A stretch of DNA of 20,510 nt from UBA1081 sp964495345 (GTDB taxonomy: Bacteria > Bacillota > Clostridia > Oscillospirales > Acutalibacteraceae): assembly GCA_964495345.1 (NCBI GenBank), contig CAZBVV010000025.1:1-20510 (forward strand), written 5' to 3'. A program made the translations under genes and the position numbers. Below are positions 5,576 through 14,368 of the stretch, piece after piece; position 1 is the stretch's first letter, and each line of letters starts with the position of its first letter. The notes under the pieces were generated by a model. It ran no database searches. It saw only the letters and a program-made list of their open reading frames with translations, and was not told where the DNA came from.

Positions 5576-7873
5576 ATGAGAAATAAGACAGCAAAGAAAA
5601 AAATCAGTATGTCAAAAAGAGGTCTGGGGTTGATGTGTGCAATCATTGTCGTCGGCGTTTTGCTGATAGGACGTCTTGCTTATTTTCAGTTAGTGCAGGG
5701 TGAGTATTATTCTGCCATTGTTGAAAGTCAGCAATATAAAAGTACCGAGATCAAAGCCGAAAGAGGCAAAATTTATGATGCAAATATGAATGTTCTTGCA
5801 CAGAGTGCATCCGTATGGAAAGTTTATCTTAATCCTTCAAGATTTAACAATATTGATTCATCATACAGAGAAGAAATACGCGTTGCCGTTGCAAAAGAGC
5901 TTGCTGAAATTCTCGATATGGATGAGGAAAAAATTCTTGAATATACTTACAAAAATGTTGCATATCAGAAATTAAAGAACGGTATTGAAAAAGAGCAGAG
6001 AGATCAGATACTTGCATTGATAGAAGAGTATGACAGCCGTGAGGAAAATTCTGTTTATCTGGGCAATATTATATGTATTGATCCCGATGTAAAAAGATAT
6101 TATACATATGATTCTCTTGCTTCTACCGTAATCGGATTTACCGGTGATGACGGTGTAGGCCTTGCAGGTATAGAGTATTATTACGATGATATTCTCACAG
6201 GTGTTTCGGGACAGACCATAACGGCTTACGACGGTAAGGGTAACGAAATGCCCAATCAGTATGAAACCGTCTACGAGGCACAGGAAGGTACGGGTGTTGT
6301 ACTTACTATTGATATGTATATACAGAACGTGCTTGAAACTGTCCTTTCCGAAGCTTATACAGATACAGGAGCTGAAAATGTTTACGGTATTGTAATGGAT
6401 GTCGAAACGGGTGCTATTCTTGGTATGGCATCATTCCCTGATTACAATCTTAATGATCCGTATACACTAAAGAGTGAGGCTCTTTATAAAGCATATGTTG
6501 ATACGATGGCGTTGCAGGCTGAAGAATCAACCGATTCCGATACCGAAAGCACGGAAAAACTCAAACTGTCGGATTTTCAGAATATTCAGTGGAGTAACAG
6601 GGCAATCACAAGCACTTATGAGGCCGGCTCTGTTATCAAGGTTGTTACCGCCGCCGCATCATACGAAGAGGGTATTGCAACCCTTAACAGAACATTTTTC
6701 TGCAGCGGTATAATTAACTTTGCATCCAGAAACATTAAGTGCTGGAAAGCAGGCGGACACGGTAGCGAAACATTTGAGGATCTTCTTAAAAATTCCTGCA
6801 ATCCTTTTGCTGTTACGCTTGCAAGCGAATTGGGGCAGGATACGTTCTACGATTATTTTGAAGCCTTTGGCTTTACCGAAAAGACAGGCATAAATACATC
6901 AGGTGATTTGACGCCCACAGCAGGTGTACTTTATAAAGCAAGAGAGAATTTTACTAAGTCTGATCTTGCATCATATTCATTCGGTCAGACATTCCAGGTT
7001 TCTCCCTTACAGGTTATTACTGCAATATCTGCGATTGCCAACGGCGGCAAGCTTATGACTCCTTATATCGTAAGTAAGCAGGTTGATGCGGAACAAAATG
7101 TTATCAGCGAAACAGAACCTACCGTAAGGCGTCAGGTTGTATCCGAGGAAACAGCAAATGTTATCTGTGAAATAATGCAGGAGGTTGTATCTTCCGGTAC
7201 AGGTAAAAATGCTTATGTTGAAGGCTACAGAGTGGCAGGTAAAACAGGTACATCCGAAAAACTTACGGATGAAGAAGAGGTGTATATTGCGTCCTTCTGC
7301 GGTTTTGCTCCTGCAGATGACCCGGAAATTTCAGTTATTATTATAGTTGATGAACCCGAGGGTGAACACGGTGGCGGTGCTGTTGCGGCACCTCTTGCCC
7401 GTGAAGTATTTGAACAGGTGCTTCCTTATCTCGGTGTTGAAAAATCATATACAGATGAAGAAGCGTCAAGGCTTGTGGAAAAAGCACCTAACCTTGTCGG
7501 TAAGAGTGTTGCAGATGCAAAGGCTGCTGTTTCAAGTTCTTCGCTTTCTGTAAAAGTTATAGGTGACGGTGAAAACGTTGTATCTCAATATCCCGATTCA
7601 GGAAGAGAACTTCCTTACAACGGTATGATTATTCTTTATACCGATGAGGAAAAAACATCATCTACCGTTACGGTTCCGGATTTTTCAAACTGTACATTAA
7701 GTCAGGCAAACAAGCTTGCAGTCAACAGCGGTTTGAATATAAAAATTAACGGCAGTTCATTAGGTTCGGATTCCGTATATGCTTATAAGCAGAGCATACA
7801 GGCGGGAACTACCGTCAAAATGGGAGAAATTATCACGGTTTACTTTAAAACAAATGTAAATGTAGGTGACTAA
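5576..7873 (+). CDS. pbpB: Class B penicillin-binding protein (septal transpeptidase) with two PASTA domains
   Basis: This is an FtsI/PBP2B/SpoVD-type D,D-transpeptidase that cross-links septal peptidoglycan together with a SEDS polymerase. It has 765 residues with a short basic N-terminus and one transmembrane anchor at about 17-37. The pedestal domain includes ERGKIYDANMNVLA. All three active-site motifs of the transpeptidase domain are present: Ser352-V-I-Lys355, Ser407-C-Asn409 and Lys556-Thr-Gly558. PASTA domains lie at about 636-694 and 699-760. An acidic Ser/Thr/Glu-rich insert (about 307-328) precedes the active-site Ser. Two PASTA repeats fit B. subtilis PBP2B better than SpoVD, which has one, but only a single such gene is here, so it may fill both roles. 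AAAGGAG lies 12 bases upstream of the ATG. The gene is downstream of a terminator and so must rely on read-through or its own promoter. Confidence 0.94.
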   Translation: MRNKTAKKKISMSKRGLGLMCAIIVVGVLLIGRLAYFQLVQGEYYSAIVESQQYKSTEIKAERGKIYDANMNVLAQSASVWKVYLNPSRFNNIDSSYREEIRVAVAKELAEILDMDEEKILEYTYKNVAYQKLKNGIEKEQRDQILALIEEYDSREENSVYLGNIICIDPDVKRYYTYDSLASTVIGFTGDDGVGLAGIEYYYDDILTGVSGQTITAYDGKGNEMPNQYETVYEAQEGTGVVLTIDMYIQNVLETVLSEAYTDTGAENVYGIVMDVETGAILGMASFPDYNLNDPYTLKSEALYKAYVDTMALQAEESTDSDTESTEKLKLSDFQNIQWSNRAITSTYEAGSVIKVVTAAASYEEGIATLNRTFFCSGIINFASRNIKCWKAGGHGSETFEDLLKNSCNPFAVTLASELGQDTFYDYFEAFGFTEKTGINTSGDLTPTAGVLYKARENFTKSDLASYSFGQTFQVSPLQVITAISAIANGGKLMTPYIVSKQVDAEQNVISETEPTVRRQVVSEETANVICEIMQEVVSSGTGKNAYVEGYRVAGKTGTSEKLTDEEEVYIASFCGFAPADDPEISVIIIVDEPEGEHGGGAVAAPLAREVFEQVLPYLGVEKSYTDEEASRLVEKAPNLVGKSVADAKAAVSSSSLSVKVIGDGENVVSQYPDSGRELPYNGMIILYTDEEKTSSTVTVPDFSNCTLSQANKLAVNSGLNIKINGSSLGSDSVYAYKQSIQAGTTVKMGEIITVYFKTNVNVGD

Positions 7874-7893
7874 TAAGAAGGAGGCGACTCGGT

Positions 7894-9336
7894 ATGAAAG
7901 CACATGAGATTATGAATTCAATAAAAACTTACGATGTTTTTGATGATTCTGATATTTCCTATATTACCGATGATTCAAGAAAAGTGAAAAGCGGCAGTAT
8001 CTTTGTTTGCATCAAGGGCAATAATTTTGACGGACATGATGCCGCTGAACAGGCACTTGCAAACGGCGCAGTATTTGTTGTTTGTCAGAGAGATCTCGGG
8101 CTTAAAAAACAGGTTGTGGTTAAAAATACAAGAGTTGCCTTTTCCGTAATGTGTTCTAATTTCTTCGGGAATCCTGCATCTAAACTTAAAATTATAGGTA
8201 TTACAGGAACAAACGGAAAAACAACAACAGCCTTTATTATAAAAGGTATGCTTGAAAAAATGGGGCACAAAGCAGGACTTATCGGCACGGTTAAAAATAT
8301 GGTCGGTGATAAAGAATATCCTGCATCTCTCACAACTCCCGAAAGCTTTGAGCTGAACAAACTTTTTGCCGAAATGGTTGAGGCAGGATGTGAATACTGT
8401 GTTATGGAGGTCTCTTCACAGGCTCTTGCACAGGAACGCGTTGCAGGAATTAAGTTTTCCGCAGGTGTTTTTACAAATCTTACACAGGACCATCTTGATT
8501 ATCACGGCACGTTTGAAAATTATGCACAGGCTAAATCAAAACTCTTTGAGCAGAGCGAACTGTGTATTCTTAATCTCGATGACGAGTATGCCATGTCAAT
8601 GCTTCGTAATTCTAACGGCAGAATGGTAACATATTCCGTCAATGAAAATAAATCCGATTATATGGCAACATATATCCGATATAAAAATGACGGTATAGAG
8701 TATGAACTTGCCAAAACAGGTTACATTGAGCGTGTGAAAGTCGGAATACCGGGTGAGTTTACAGTATATAACACAATGGCGGCAGCAGTTACTCTTATAG
8801 AAATGGGCTTTGATTTCAGCCGTGTTGTATATGCACTTTCACTCAGCGAGGGTGTTAAGGGCAGAATTGAGGTTGTTCCCACTAATACTCCCTACACCGT
8901 TATTATAGACTACGCTCATTCTCCCGACGGACTTGAAAATATTATTACATCACTTCGCAAAATTGCGAAGAACAGAATTATCACGGTATTCGGTTGCGGC
9001 GGTGACAGAGATAAAACAAAGCGTCCCGTAATGGGAGCTATTGCCGCACGATTGTCCGATGTTATCGTTGTTACGTCGGATAATCCCCGAAGCGAAGATC
9101 CCGACGTAATTATTGCAGATATTATGGTCGGTGTAAAAGGGCAGAAGGTCAAAAAGATTGTTGAACCCGACAGAACAAAGGCAATCAGTGCGGCACTTAA
9201 AGAAGCGGCAGTTGACGATATAGTTCTCCTTGCCGGCAAAGGTCACGAAACTTATCAGATACTTAATACGGGAAAAATACATTATGACGAGAGAGAAATC
9301 GTAAAAGGACTTCTCGACGGCACTATAAAAGGATGA
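7894..9336 (+). CDS. murE: UDP-MurNAc-tripeptide synthetase (meso-DAP adding)
   Basis: MurE adds the third stem-peptide residue to UDP-MurNAc-L-Ala-D-Glu using ATP. The 480-residue protein is full length. The ATP P-loop is GTNGKTTT with Lys109. YCVMEVSSQAL, TNLTQDHLDYHGTFENYAQAK and IDYAHSPDGLENII are strong family blocks. The specificity motif reads DNPR (396-399); Arg there is the known marker for meso-diaminopimelate, whereas L-lysine enzymes differ. AAGGAGG lies upstream, 20 bases separate it from the PBP gene, and its stop sits within the murF leader, so the two are co-transcribed. Confidence 0.97.
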   Translation: MKAHEIMNSIKTYDVFDDSDISYITDDSRKVKSGSIFVCIKGNNFDGHDAAEQALANGAVFVVCQRDLGLKKQVVVKNTRVAFSVMCSNFFGNPASKLKIIGITGTNGKTTTAFIIKGMLEKMGHKAGLIGTVKNMVGDKEYPASLTTPESFELNKLFAEMVEAGCEYCVMEVSSQALAQERVAGIKFSAGVFTNLTQDHLDYHGTFENYAQAKSKLFEQSELCILNLDDEYAMSMLRNSNGRMVTYSVNENKSDYMATYIRYKNDGIEYELAKTGYIERVKVGIPGEFTVYNTMAAAVTLIEMGFDFSRVVYALSLSEGVKGRIEVVPTNTPYTVIIDYAHSPDGLENIITSLRKIAKNRIITVFGCGGDRDKTKRPVMGAIAARLSDVIVVTSDNPRSEDPDVIIADIMVGVKGQKVKKIVEPDRTKAISAALKEAAVDDIVLLAGKGHETYQILNTGKIHYDEREIVKGLLDGTIKG

Positions 9337-9342
9337 TTTTCA

Positions 9343-10710
9343 TTGAAACCACTTTTGTTATCAGATATAGCCGTTGCAGTAAACGGAACATTTACAAAGG
9401 ACTGCACGGTTAACGGCATCTATACCGATTCAAGAAAACCTGTAAAGGGCGGCTTGTTTGTTGCACTTGAGGGTGATCGGTTTGACGGACACGATTTTAT
9501 ACAATGTGCCCAAACCGACGGCGCGGCGGCTCTGCTTTGCAGAAAAAAAACAGAAAGCTCCCTTCCCGTTGTTTATGTGGAGGATACGAAGAAAGCCCTT
9601 CTTGATATTGCATCCTATTACAGAGGATTGTTTGATATAAAAGTTATCGGTCTTACAGGCAGCGTGGGTAAAACCACCACAAAGGAAATGACGGCTCTCG
9701 TATCGGCGACTGAATATCGCACAATAAAAACACAGGGTAATCTGAATAATGAAATAGGTATGCCTCTTACGTTGTTTAATATTGAAGAGGACACTCAGGC
9801 GGCAGTTATTGAAATGGGAATGAATCATTCAGGTGAGATTTCCGCACTGACTGCAGTATCAAGACCTGATGTGGGAATCATTACAAATGTAGGCGTTTCC
9901 CATATTGAAAATCTTGGTTCAAGAGAAAATATACTCAAAGCAAAGCTCGAAATTCTTAACGGTATGCAAAAAGGTTCACCTCTTGTTGTAAACGGTGATA
10001 ACGATTTGCTGTCACAGCTTGAGCTTAGTGATTACAATGTTATATTTTTCGGTATTGAGAATGAAAAAAGCTCTGTCAGAGCAGTTGATATAGAGCAGAC
10101 TTCTGAGGGTATACATTTTAATATTTTATATAATAATGAAAAGTATGCTTCTTACATTCCTATCGCAGGTATACATAATGTGTATAATGCACTTGCGGCA
10201 TTTACAGCAGGTGTTTGTATCGGTGTTGAGCCCCGAAAAGCGGCTGATTCGTTAAAGGATTATGTACCGGCAGGTATGAGACAGAAAACCGTAAAAAAAT
10301 ACGGAATAACCTTTGTTGAGGATTGCTACAATGCAAGTCCCGATTCCGTGAAGGCGGGTATTAAAACTCTGGTGTCAATGGGAGCAAAAAGAACTGTTGC
10401 CGTGCTGGGTGATATGCTGGAACTTGGTGATTATTCACGTACTGCTCACAGCGAATGCGGTAAATATGCAGGTGAAAAGGGCATAGACGTGCTTTTTACT
10501 TACGGTAAAGAGGCTGAATATATTGCCTCGGCTGCAAAGTCTGCCGGTGTAAATGAGGTTTACGTCTTCTCTGATGCAAAAGCTCTTGCTGACTCAATTG
10601 CACAAATTATCTGTTCGGGTGATGCGGTTTTGTATAAGGCAAGCCGTGGCATGAAGCTCGAAAATGTTATAAAATTCGTATATGAAAATCTTGATGATAA
10701 ACAACAGTAA
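9343..10710 (+). CDS. murF: UDP-MurNAc-tripeptide:D-alanyl-D-alanine ligase
   Basis: MurF adds D-Ala-D-Ala to UDP-MurNAc-tripeptide, completing the pentapeptide. It begins with a TTG codon at 9343. AAAAGGA at 9327-9333, overlapping the murE stop, is correctly spaced and no better start exists. The 455 residues include the P-loop GSVGKTTT (106-113), QGNLNNEIGMPLTLFNI, the EMGMNHSGEI block, NVGVSHIENLGSRENI, and the MurF signature DCYNASPDSV (327-336). Paralogy with the preceding MurE is visible at the N-terminus (IYTDSRKPVKGGLFVALEG compared with the murE TDDSRKVKSGSIFVCIKG), but the C-terminal motifs are MurF. The murD gene often found nearby is absent. Confidence 0.96.
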   Translation: MKPLLLSDIAVAVNGTFTKDCTVNGIYTDSRKPVKGGLFVALEGDRFDGHDFIQCAQTDGAAALLCRKKTESSLPVVYVEDTKKALLDIASYYRGLFDIKVIGLTGSVGKTTTKEMTALVSATEYRTIKTQGNLNNEIGMPLTLFNIEEDTQAAVIEMGMNHSGEISALTAVSRPDVGIITNVGVSHIENLGSRENILKAKLEILNGMQKGSPLVVNGDNDLLSQLELSDYNVIFFGIENEKSSVRAVDIEQTSEGIHFNILYNNEKYASYIPIAGIHNVYNALAAFTAGVCIGVEPRKAADSLKDYVPAGMRQKTVKKYGITFVEDCYNASPDSVKAGIKTLVSMGAKRTVAVLGDMLELGDYSRTAHSECGKYAGEKGIDVLFTYGKEAEYIASAAKSAGVNEVYVFSDAKALADSIAQIICSGDAVLYKASRGMKLENVIKFVYENLDDKQQ

Positions 10711-10713
10711 GTG

Positions 10714-10720
10714 AAAGGAG
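10714..10720 (+). promoter_or_regulatory. Ribosome-binding site deciding the mraY start
   Basis: AAAGGAG lies eight bases before the ATG at 10729. An in-frame GTG at 10711 overlaps this site and sits directly after the murF stop, so it is unlikely to be the start. Confidence 0.85.
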
Positions 10721-10728
10721 AATTTATT

Positions 10729-11757
10729 ATGAATACATGGTTAGCCCTTGCAATCGGAGCTGTTGCGGCGTTTATCGTTGCGTTTTTGCTCGGTTATGTT
10801 GTTATTCCATGGCTGCATAAACTTAAATTCGGTCAGACAATTCTTGATATAGGTCCTGCGTGGCATAAAAAGAAAGAGGGAACTCCCACAATGGGCGGTA
10901 TACTCTTTATGGCAGGTTTTCTGGCTTCAATGATTGTTGTGCTCGTTTCCGACAAACTCATGGGCGGTGATATCGTCGGTGGTGACAGCCTTGTTCCCGG
11001 TACCGTAAAAACAAAGCTTTACAGCGGTATTATTATGGCGTTTGCTTTTGCTCTTATAGGCTTTGTTGATGATTATATCAAAGTGGCAAAAAAAAGGAAT
11101 CTCGGTCTTACAATTATACAGAAAACCGTTGCACAGATTCTCGTAATGGGCGGATATCTTGCTTCTCTTTATTCGGTAGGTGCAACATATGTTTACATTC
11201 CTTTCTACGGCAATCTTGATTTAGGCTGGTTCTTCTGGATTCTCGGTGTTGCCGTGCTTTACTGTACGGTAAATGCAGTTAATTTTACTGACGGCATCGA
11301 CGGACTTTGTGCATCTGTTACAGCAACTTTTGCTGTTGCGGCACTTGTTATATCAATTCTCAGAGGTGTGTTCGGTGTAAGTCTTCTCTGTGCGGCACTC
11401 TTCGGTGCACTTGCAGGCTATCTTATCTGGAACTGGCATCCTGCAAAGGTTATGATGGGCGACACAGGTTCCATGTTTTTAGGTGGTCTTGTAGTTGCCG
11501 TATCCTATTGTCTTGATATGCCGTGGCTAATTCTTCTTATCGGCATTGTTTATGTAATGGAGTTCGCTTCCGACATTATACAGATAGGTTATTTTAAACT
11601 TACACACGGTAAACGCATATTTAAAATGGCACCTATTCATCATCATTTTGAAAAATGCGGATGGAAAGAGAAAAAAATTGTTTATGTATTTTCATTAATT
11701 AATATTATCGGTTCAGTTATTGCAATTCTTCTTGTGTACTTCGGTCAACCGGTATGA
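10729..11757 (+). CDS. mraY: Phospho-N-acetylmuramoyl-pentapeptide transferase
   Basis: MraY transfers phospho-MurNAc-pentapeptide to undecaprenyl phosphate in the membrane, making lipid I. From the ATG at 10729 the protein has 342 residues, with about ten hydrophobic helices. The Mg-binding FVDDYIK motif has Asp114 and Asp115; NFTDGIDGL (185-193) carries the further essential Asp; GDTGSMFLGG and the terminal APIHHHFEKCGW (His304-306) are invariant family blocks. The KKKEGTPTMGGILF loop near residue 46 is also typical. It follows murF closely and precedes the SEDS gene by 23 bases, as in many Firmicutes but without murD in between. Confidence 0.97.
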   Translation: MNTWLALAIGAVAAFIVAFLLGYVVIPWLHKLKFGQTILDIGPAWHKKKEGTPTMGGILFMAGFLASMIVVLVSDKLMGGDIVGGDSLVPGTVKTKLYSGIIMAFAFALIGFVDDYIKVAKKRNLGLTIIQKTVAQILVMGGYLASLYSVGATYVYIPFYGNLDLGWFFWILGVAVLYCTVNAVNFTDGIDGLCASVTATFAVAALVISILRGVFGVSLLCAALFGALAGYLIWNWHPAKVMMGDTGSMFLGGLVVAVSYCLDMPWLILLIGIVYVMEFASDIIQIGYFKLTHGKRIFKMAPIHHHFEKCGWKEKKIVYVFSLINIIGSVIAILLVYFGQPV

Positions 11758-11780
11758 GGTCTGAATAAAGGAGAATTACT

Positions 11781-13163
11781 ATGGATAAAGTGAAAGGTAA
11801 AATAAGAAGTTTTCTTAACGAATATTTTAATAACGGCAGTGTTGATATAGTATTTTTTCTTTCGGTTATCGCACTGTTAACAATAGGTCTTTTTATGTTG
11901 TATTCAGCAAGTTATCCCTCTGCGGCAAACGATCCTGAATGTGATTATGATCCGCAGTACTATATAAAAAGACAGGTGTTTTTTGCTGTTGCAGGCGTAT
12001 TGGTAATGATGCTATTTTCATTCATCAAGGTCGATTTGTGGAAAAAATGTACTTGGATTGTACAAGGAATCTCTCTGTTTTTATTGGTAATCGTTTTGTT
12101 TCTTCCCGAAGTAAAAGAGGGATTTCACAGATGGATCAAAATCCCCGGTTTTGGTACTTTTCAGCCGTCGGAAATTGCTAAATTTGCCGTTGTTCTTGCA
12201 GGTGCGTACATTTACAGTAAGTATGCAACAAGAATGAGCAGTAAAAAGCTTTCAACCGCATCAATTCCTTCTAAAGCTAATAATTTATGGAGTAATACAA
12301 TAGGAAAACTTAAAATTTGTCCTGAATGTTTGCGTAACGGTATAGTAAAAGAATCATGGGTTCCCACATGGATTTATGTACCTGTATTTGTTCTGTTTGG
12401 TGTGCTGGTATATGCGGAGAATCATCTTTCAGGCTGTATTCTCGTCCTTTGTCTTGGTGCGTCAATGATGTTCATAGGCGGTGTTCGTAAAAGATGGTTT
12501 GCTTTGGGTCTTGCCGTAGTTATGGTGGTAATGCTTATGGTTTGCGTGCCGATTTATCAAAATATTAAAGCGGAAGATGAGGCTATTGCCGCCGCAGAAG
12601 CTGCAGGTGAAGAGTACGTAGCCGCCGAAGAATCAGATGAAGAATATAATTTTGTTTTTAAGCTTCTCAGAGGATATATGGAAAGGCGAATCGTTGCATG
12701 GCTCGATAAGGATTTTGAACCTAACAATGCCCGTTTCCAGACAAACCAGGGACTTTATGCAATCGGCTCAGGCGGACTTTTCGGTAAAGGTTTAGGTGAT
12801 TCAACACAGAAATATAATTATGTTCCCGAATCACAGAACGATATGATTTTTGCTATTGTGTGTGAAGAATTGGGCTTTATCCGTGCATCGGGAATAATAT
12901 TGATTTACCTGCTCCTTATTTACAGAGGTGTTGCAATAGGTTTAAAGGCAAAAACACGATTCGGCGGAATGCTTGCCATGGGAATTGCCTTCCAGATAGG
13001 TTTGCAGGTAATTCTCAATATTGCCGTTGTAACGGACTCAATACCGAATACCGGCATCAGCTTACCATTCTTCAGTTACGGAGGCTCGTCAATATTGGTG
13101 CTTCTTGGTGAAATGGGTATAGTTATGGCAGTATCACGCGAAAGCAGAATAAAGAAAAAGTAG
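11781..13163 (+). CDS. ftsW: SEDS-family lipid II polymerase (FtsW/SpoVE type) with two inserts
   Basis: SEDS proteins polymerise lipid II glycan strands with a partner class B PBP. The 460-residue product is longer than the usual ~370-400. Family blocks include MLYSASYPSA, GFHRWIKIPGFGTFQPSEIAKF, GLYAIGSGGLFGKGLGDS, PESQNDMIFAIVCEELGF (Asp354 aligns with the essential Asp297 of E. coli FtsW) and NTGISLPFFSYGGSS. The extra length is in two places. One is a cytoplasmic-side loop at about 151-193 with a lone CPEC pair (Cys180/Cys183). The other is an Ala/Glu-rich segment at about 264-292 at the start of the large outer loop. Position next to murG and the lone class B PBP argues for FtsW or SpoVE rather than RodA; the two cannot be separated by sequence alone. 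AAAGGAG lies at 11767-11773. Confidence 0.93.
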   Translation: MDKVKGKIRSFLNEYFNNGSVDIVFFLSVIALLTIGLFMLYSASYPSAANDPECDYDPQYYIKRQVFFAVAGVLVMMLFSFIKVDLWKKCTWIVQGISLFLLVIVLFLPEVKEGFHRWIKIPGFGTFQPSEIAKFAVVLAGAYIYSKYATRMSSKKLSTASIPSKANNLWSNTIGKLKICPECLRNGIVKESWVPTWIYVPVFVLFGVLVYAENHLSGCILVLCLGASMMFIGGVRKRWFALGLAVVMVVMLMVCVPIYQNIKAEDEAIAAAEAAGEEYVAAEESDEEYNFVFKLLRGYMERRIVAWLDKDFEPNNARFQTNQGLYAIGSGGLFGKGLGDSTQKYNYVPESQNDMIFAIVCEELGFIRASGIILIYLLLIYRGVAIGLKAKTRFGGMLAMGIAFQIGLQVILNIAVVTDSIPNTGISLPFFSYGGSSILVLLGEMGIVMAVSRESRIKKK

Positions 13164-13173
13164 GTCTTATTAC

Positions 13174-14292
13174 ATGAAAATTATTTTTGCAACAGGCGGT
13201 ACAGGCGGGCATATAAATCCCGCCCTTGCCGCTGCAGGTGAGATAAGAGAAAGATATCCCGATGCCGAGATTCTTTTTATCGGCACAAAAGATAAAATTG
13301 AATCACAGCTTGTTCCCAAAGCAGGATTTGATTTTAAAGCTATTTCCATAAGCGGTTTTCAGCGTAAAATTTCAATTAAAAACATTTTCAGAAATATTGC
13401 TACTCTTTGGCGTCTTGCAAATTGCGGCAGAACGGTCAGAAAAATTCTTAAACAGTTCAAGCCTGATGCAGTAGTCGGATTCGGCGGATATGTCAGCGGT
13501 CCTGTTGTGAGAACTGCGGCAAAGATGGGTATAAAAACAGCTATTCATGAACAGAATGCCTTTCCCGGTATGACAAACAAGATGCTTGCGAAACAGGTTG
13601 ATGCAGTAATGCTTACCGTTCCGAAAGCACAGGAGTATCTTGAATGTAAGGCTTCTCCCGTTGTGACAGGTTTGCCTGTAAGGAATGAGATTCTTCGTGC
13701 AGACAGAGATTTTGCAAGAGCAGAATTGGGGATTGACAATAATCCTTTGATACTGTCTTTCGGCGGAAGCCTTGGTGCAAAAACAATAAACGAGGCTATG
13801 TCCCGTGTTATTCCCATGATTAATGCAGATTATAAGTGCAATTTTATCCATGCATACGGTCAGTACGGTAAGTGGTTCCCCGAAAAATTAAGAGAAAACG
13901 GTATTGATGCCGATAATGCAAAGAATATCAATGTAAGCGAGTATATTCACAATATGGACAAATGTCTTGCGGCTGCAGATATCGTTGTTTGCCGTTCAGG
14001 TGCAAGTACACTTGCGGAACTACAGGCAAGCGGAAAGGCAAGTATCCTCATTCCGTCACCCAATGTGTCTGAAAATCATCAGTACCATAACGCCATGACA
14101 CTTGTCAACGCAAATGCCGCAAGGGTTATTCAGGAGAAAGACCTTACGGATGAAGTGCTTGCAGATATTATAAGAGAACTTTTGAACAATGATGCATTGC
14201 GTGAAGATATGGGAAGAAATTCAAAAAATCTTTGTATTGCAGACGCTCAGAAACAGATTTGTGACGTTATAGTTTCTCTTGTGAATAATTAA
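13174..14292 (+). CDS. murG: UDP-GlcNAc:lipid I N-acetylglucosaminyltransferase
   Basis: MurG converts lipid I to lipid II at the inner face of the membrane (GT28 family). The 372-residue protein has the N-terminal GGTGGHINPALA loop (8-19), FGGYVSGPV, HEQNAFPGMTNK (from His125), SFGGSLGAKTIN in the C-terminal Rossmann domain and the donor-binding VCRSGASTLAEL followed by IPSPNVSENHQYHNA. It starts ten bases after the ftsW stop with only a weak Shine-Dalgarno (AGG overlapping that stop), which suggests translational coupling to ftsW. Confidence 0.97.
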   Translation: MKIIFATGGTGGHINPALAAAGEIRERYPDAEILFIGTKDKIESQLVPKAGFDFKAISISGFQRKISIKNIFRNIATLWRLANCGRTVRKILKQFKPDAVVGFGGYVSGPVVRTAAKMGIKTAIHEQNAFPGMTNKMLAKQVDAVMLTVPKAQEYLECKASPVVTGLPVRNEILRADRDFARAELGIDNNPLILSFGGSLGAKTINEAMSRVIPMINADYKCNFIHAYGQYGKWFPEKLRENGIDADNAKNINVSEYIHNMDKCLAAADIVVCRSGASTLAELQASGKASILIPSPNVSENHQYHNAMTLVNANAARVIQEKDLTDEVLADIIRELLNNDALREDMGRNSKNLCIADAQKQICDVIVSLVNN

Positions 14293-14298
14293 TATGTT

Positions 14299-14330
14299 TA
14301 TGTCTGTCTCCGTTTATGAACACGGACATA
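14299..14330. other. Hairpin between murG and murA
   Basis: A 9-bp stem with one G-U pair joins 14299-14307 to 14322-14330 around a 14-base loop. An alternative shorter stem (TCCGT with ACGGA) uses the loop. There is no T tract, so it is not a standard terminator. It begins seven bases after the murG stop and could act as an mRNA stability or processing element, which is inference. Confidence 0.5.
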
Positions 14331-14352
14331 TCTCACCGCATAATATGCATTG

Positions 14353-14361
14353 AAAGGTGGG
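14353..14361 (+). promoter_or_regulatory. Ribosome-binding site deciding the murA start
   Basis: AAAGGTGGG lies seven bases before the GTG at 14369. An earlier in-frame GTG at 14357 lies inside this site, and the ATG at 14367 is followed at once by a stop, so neither is the start. Confidence 0.85.
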
Positions 14362-14368
14362 AATTTAT

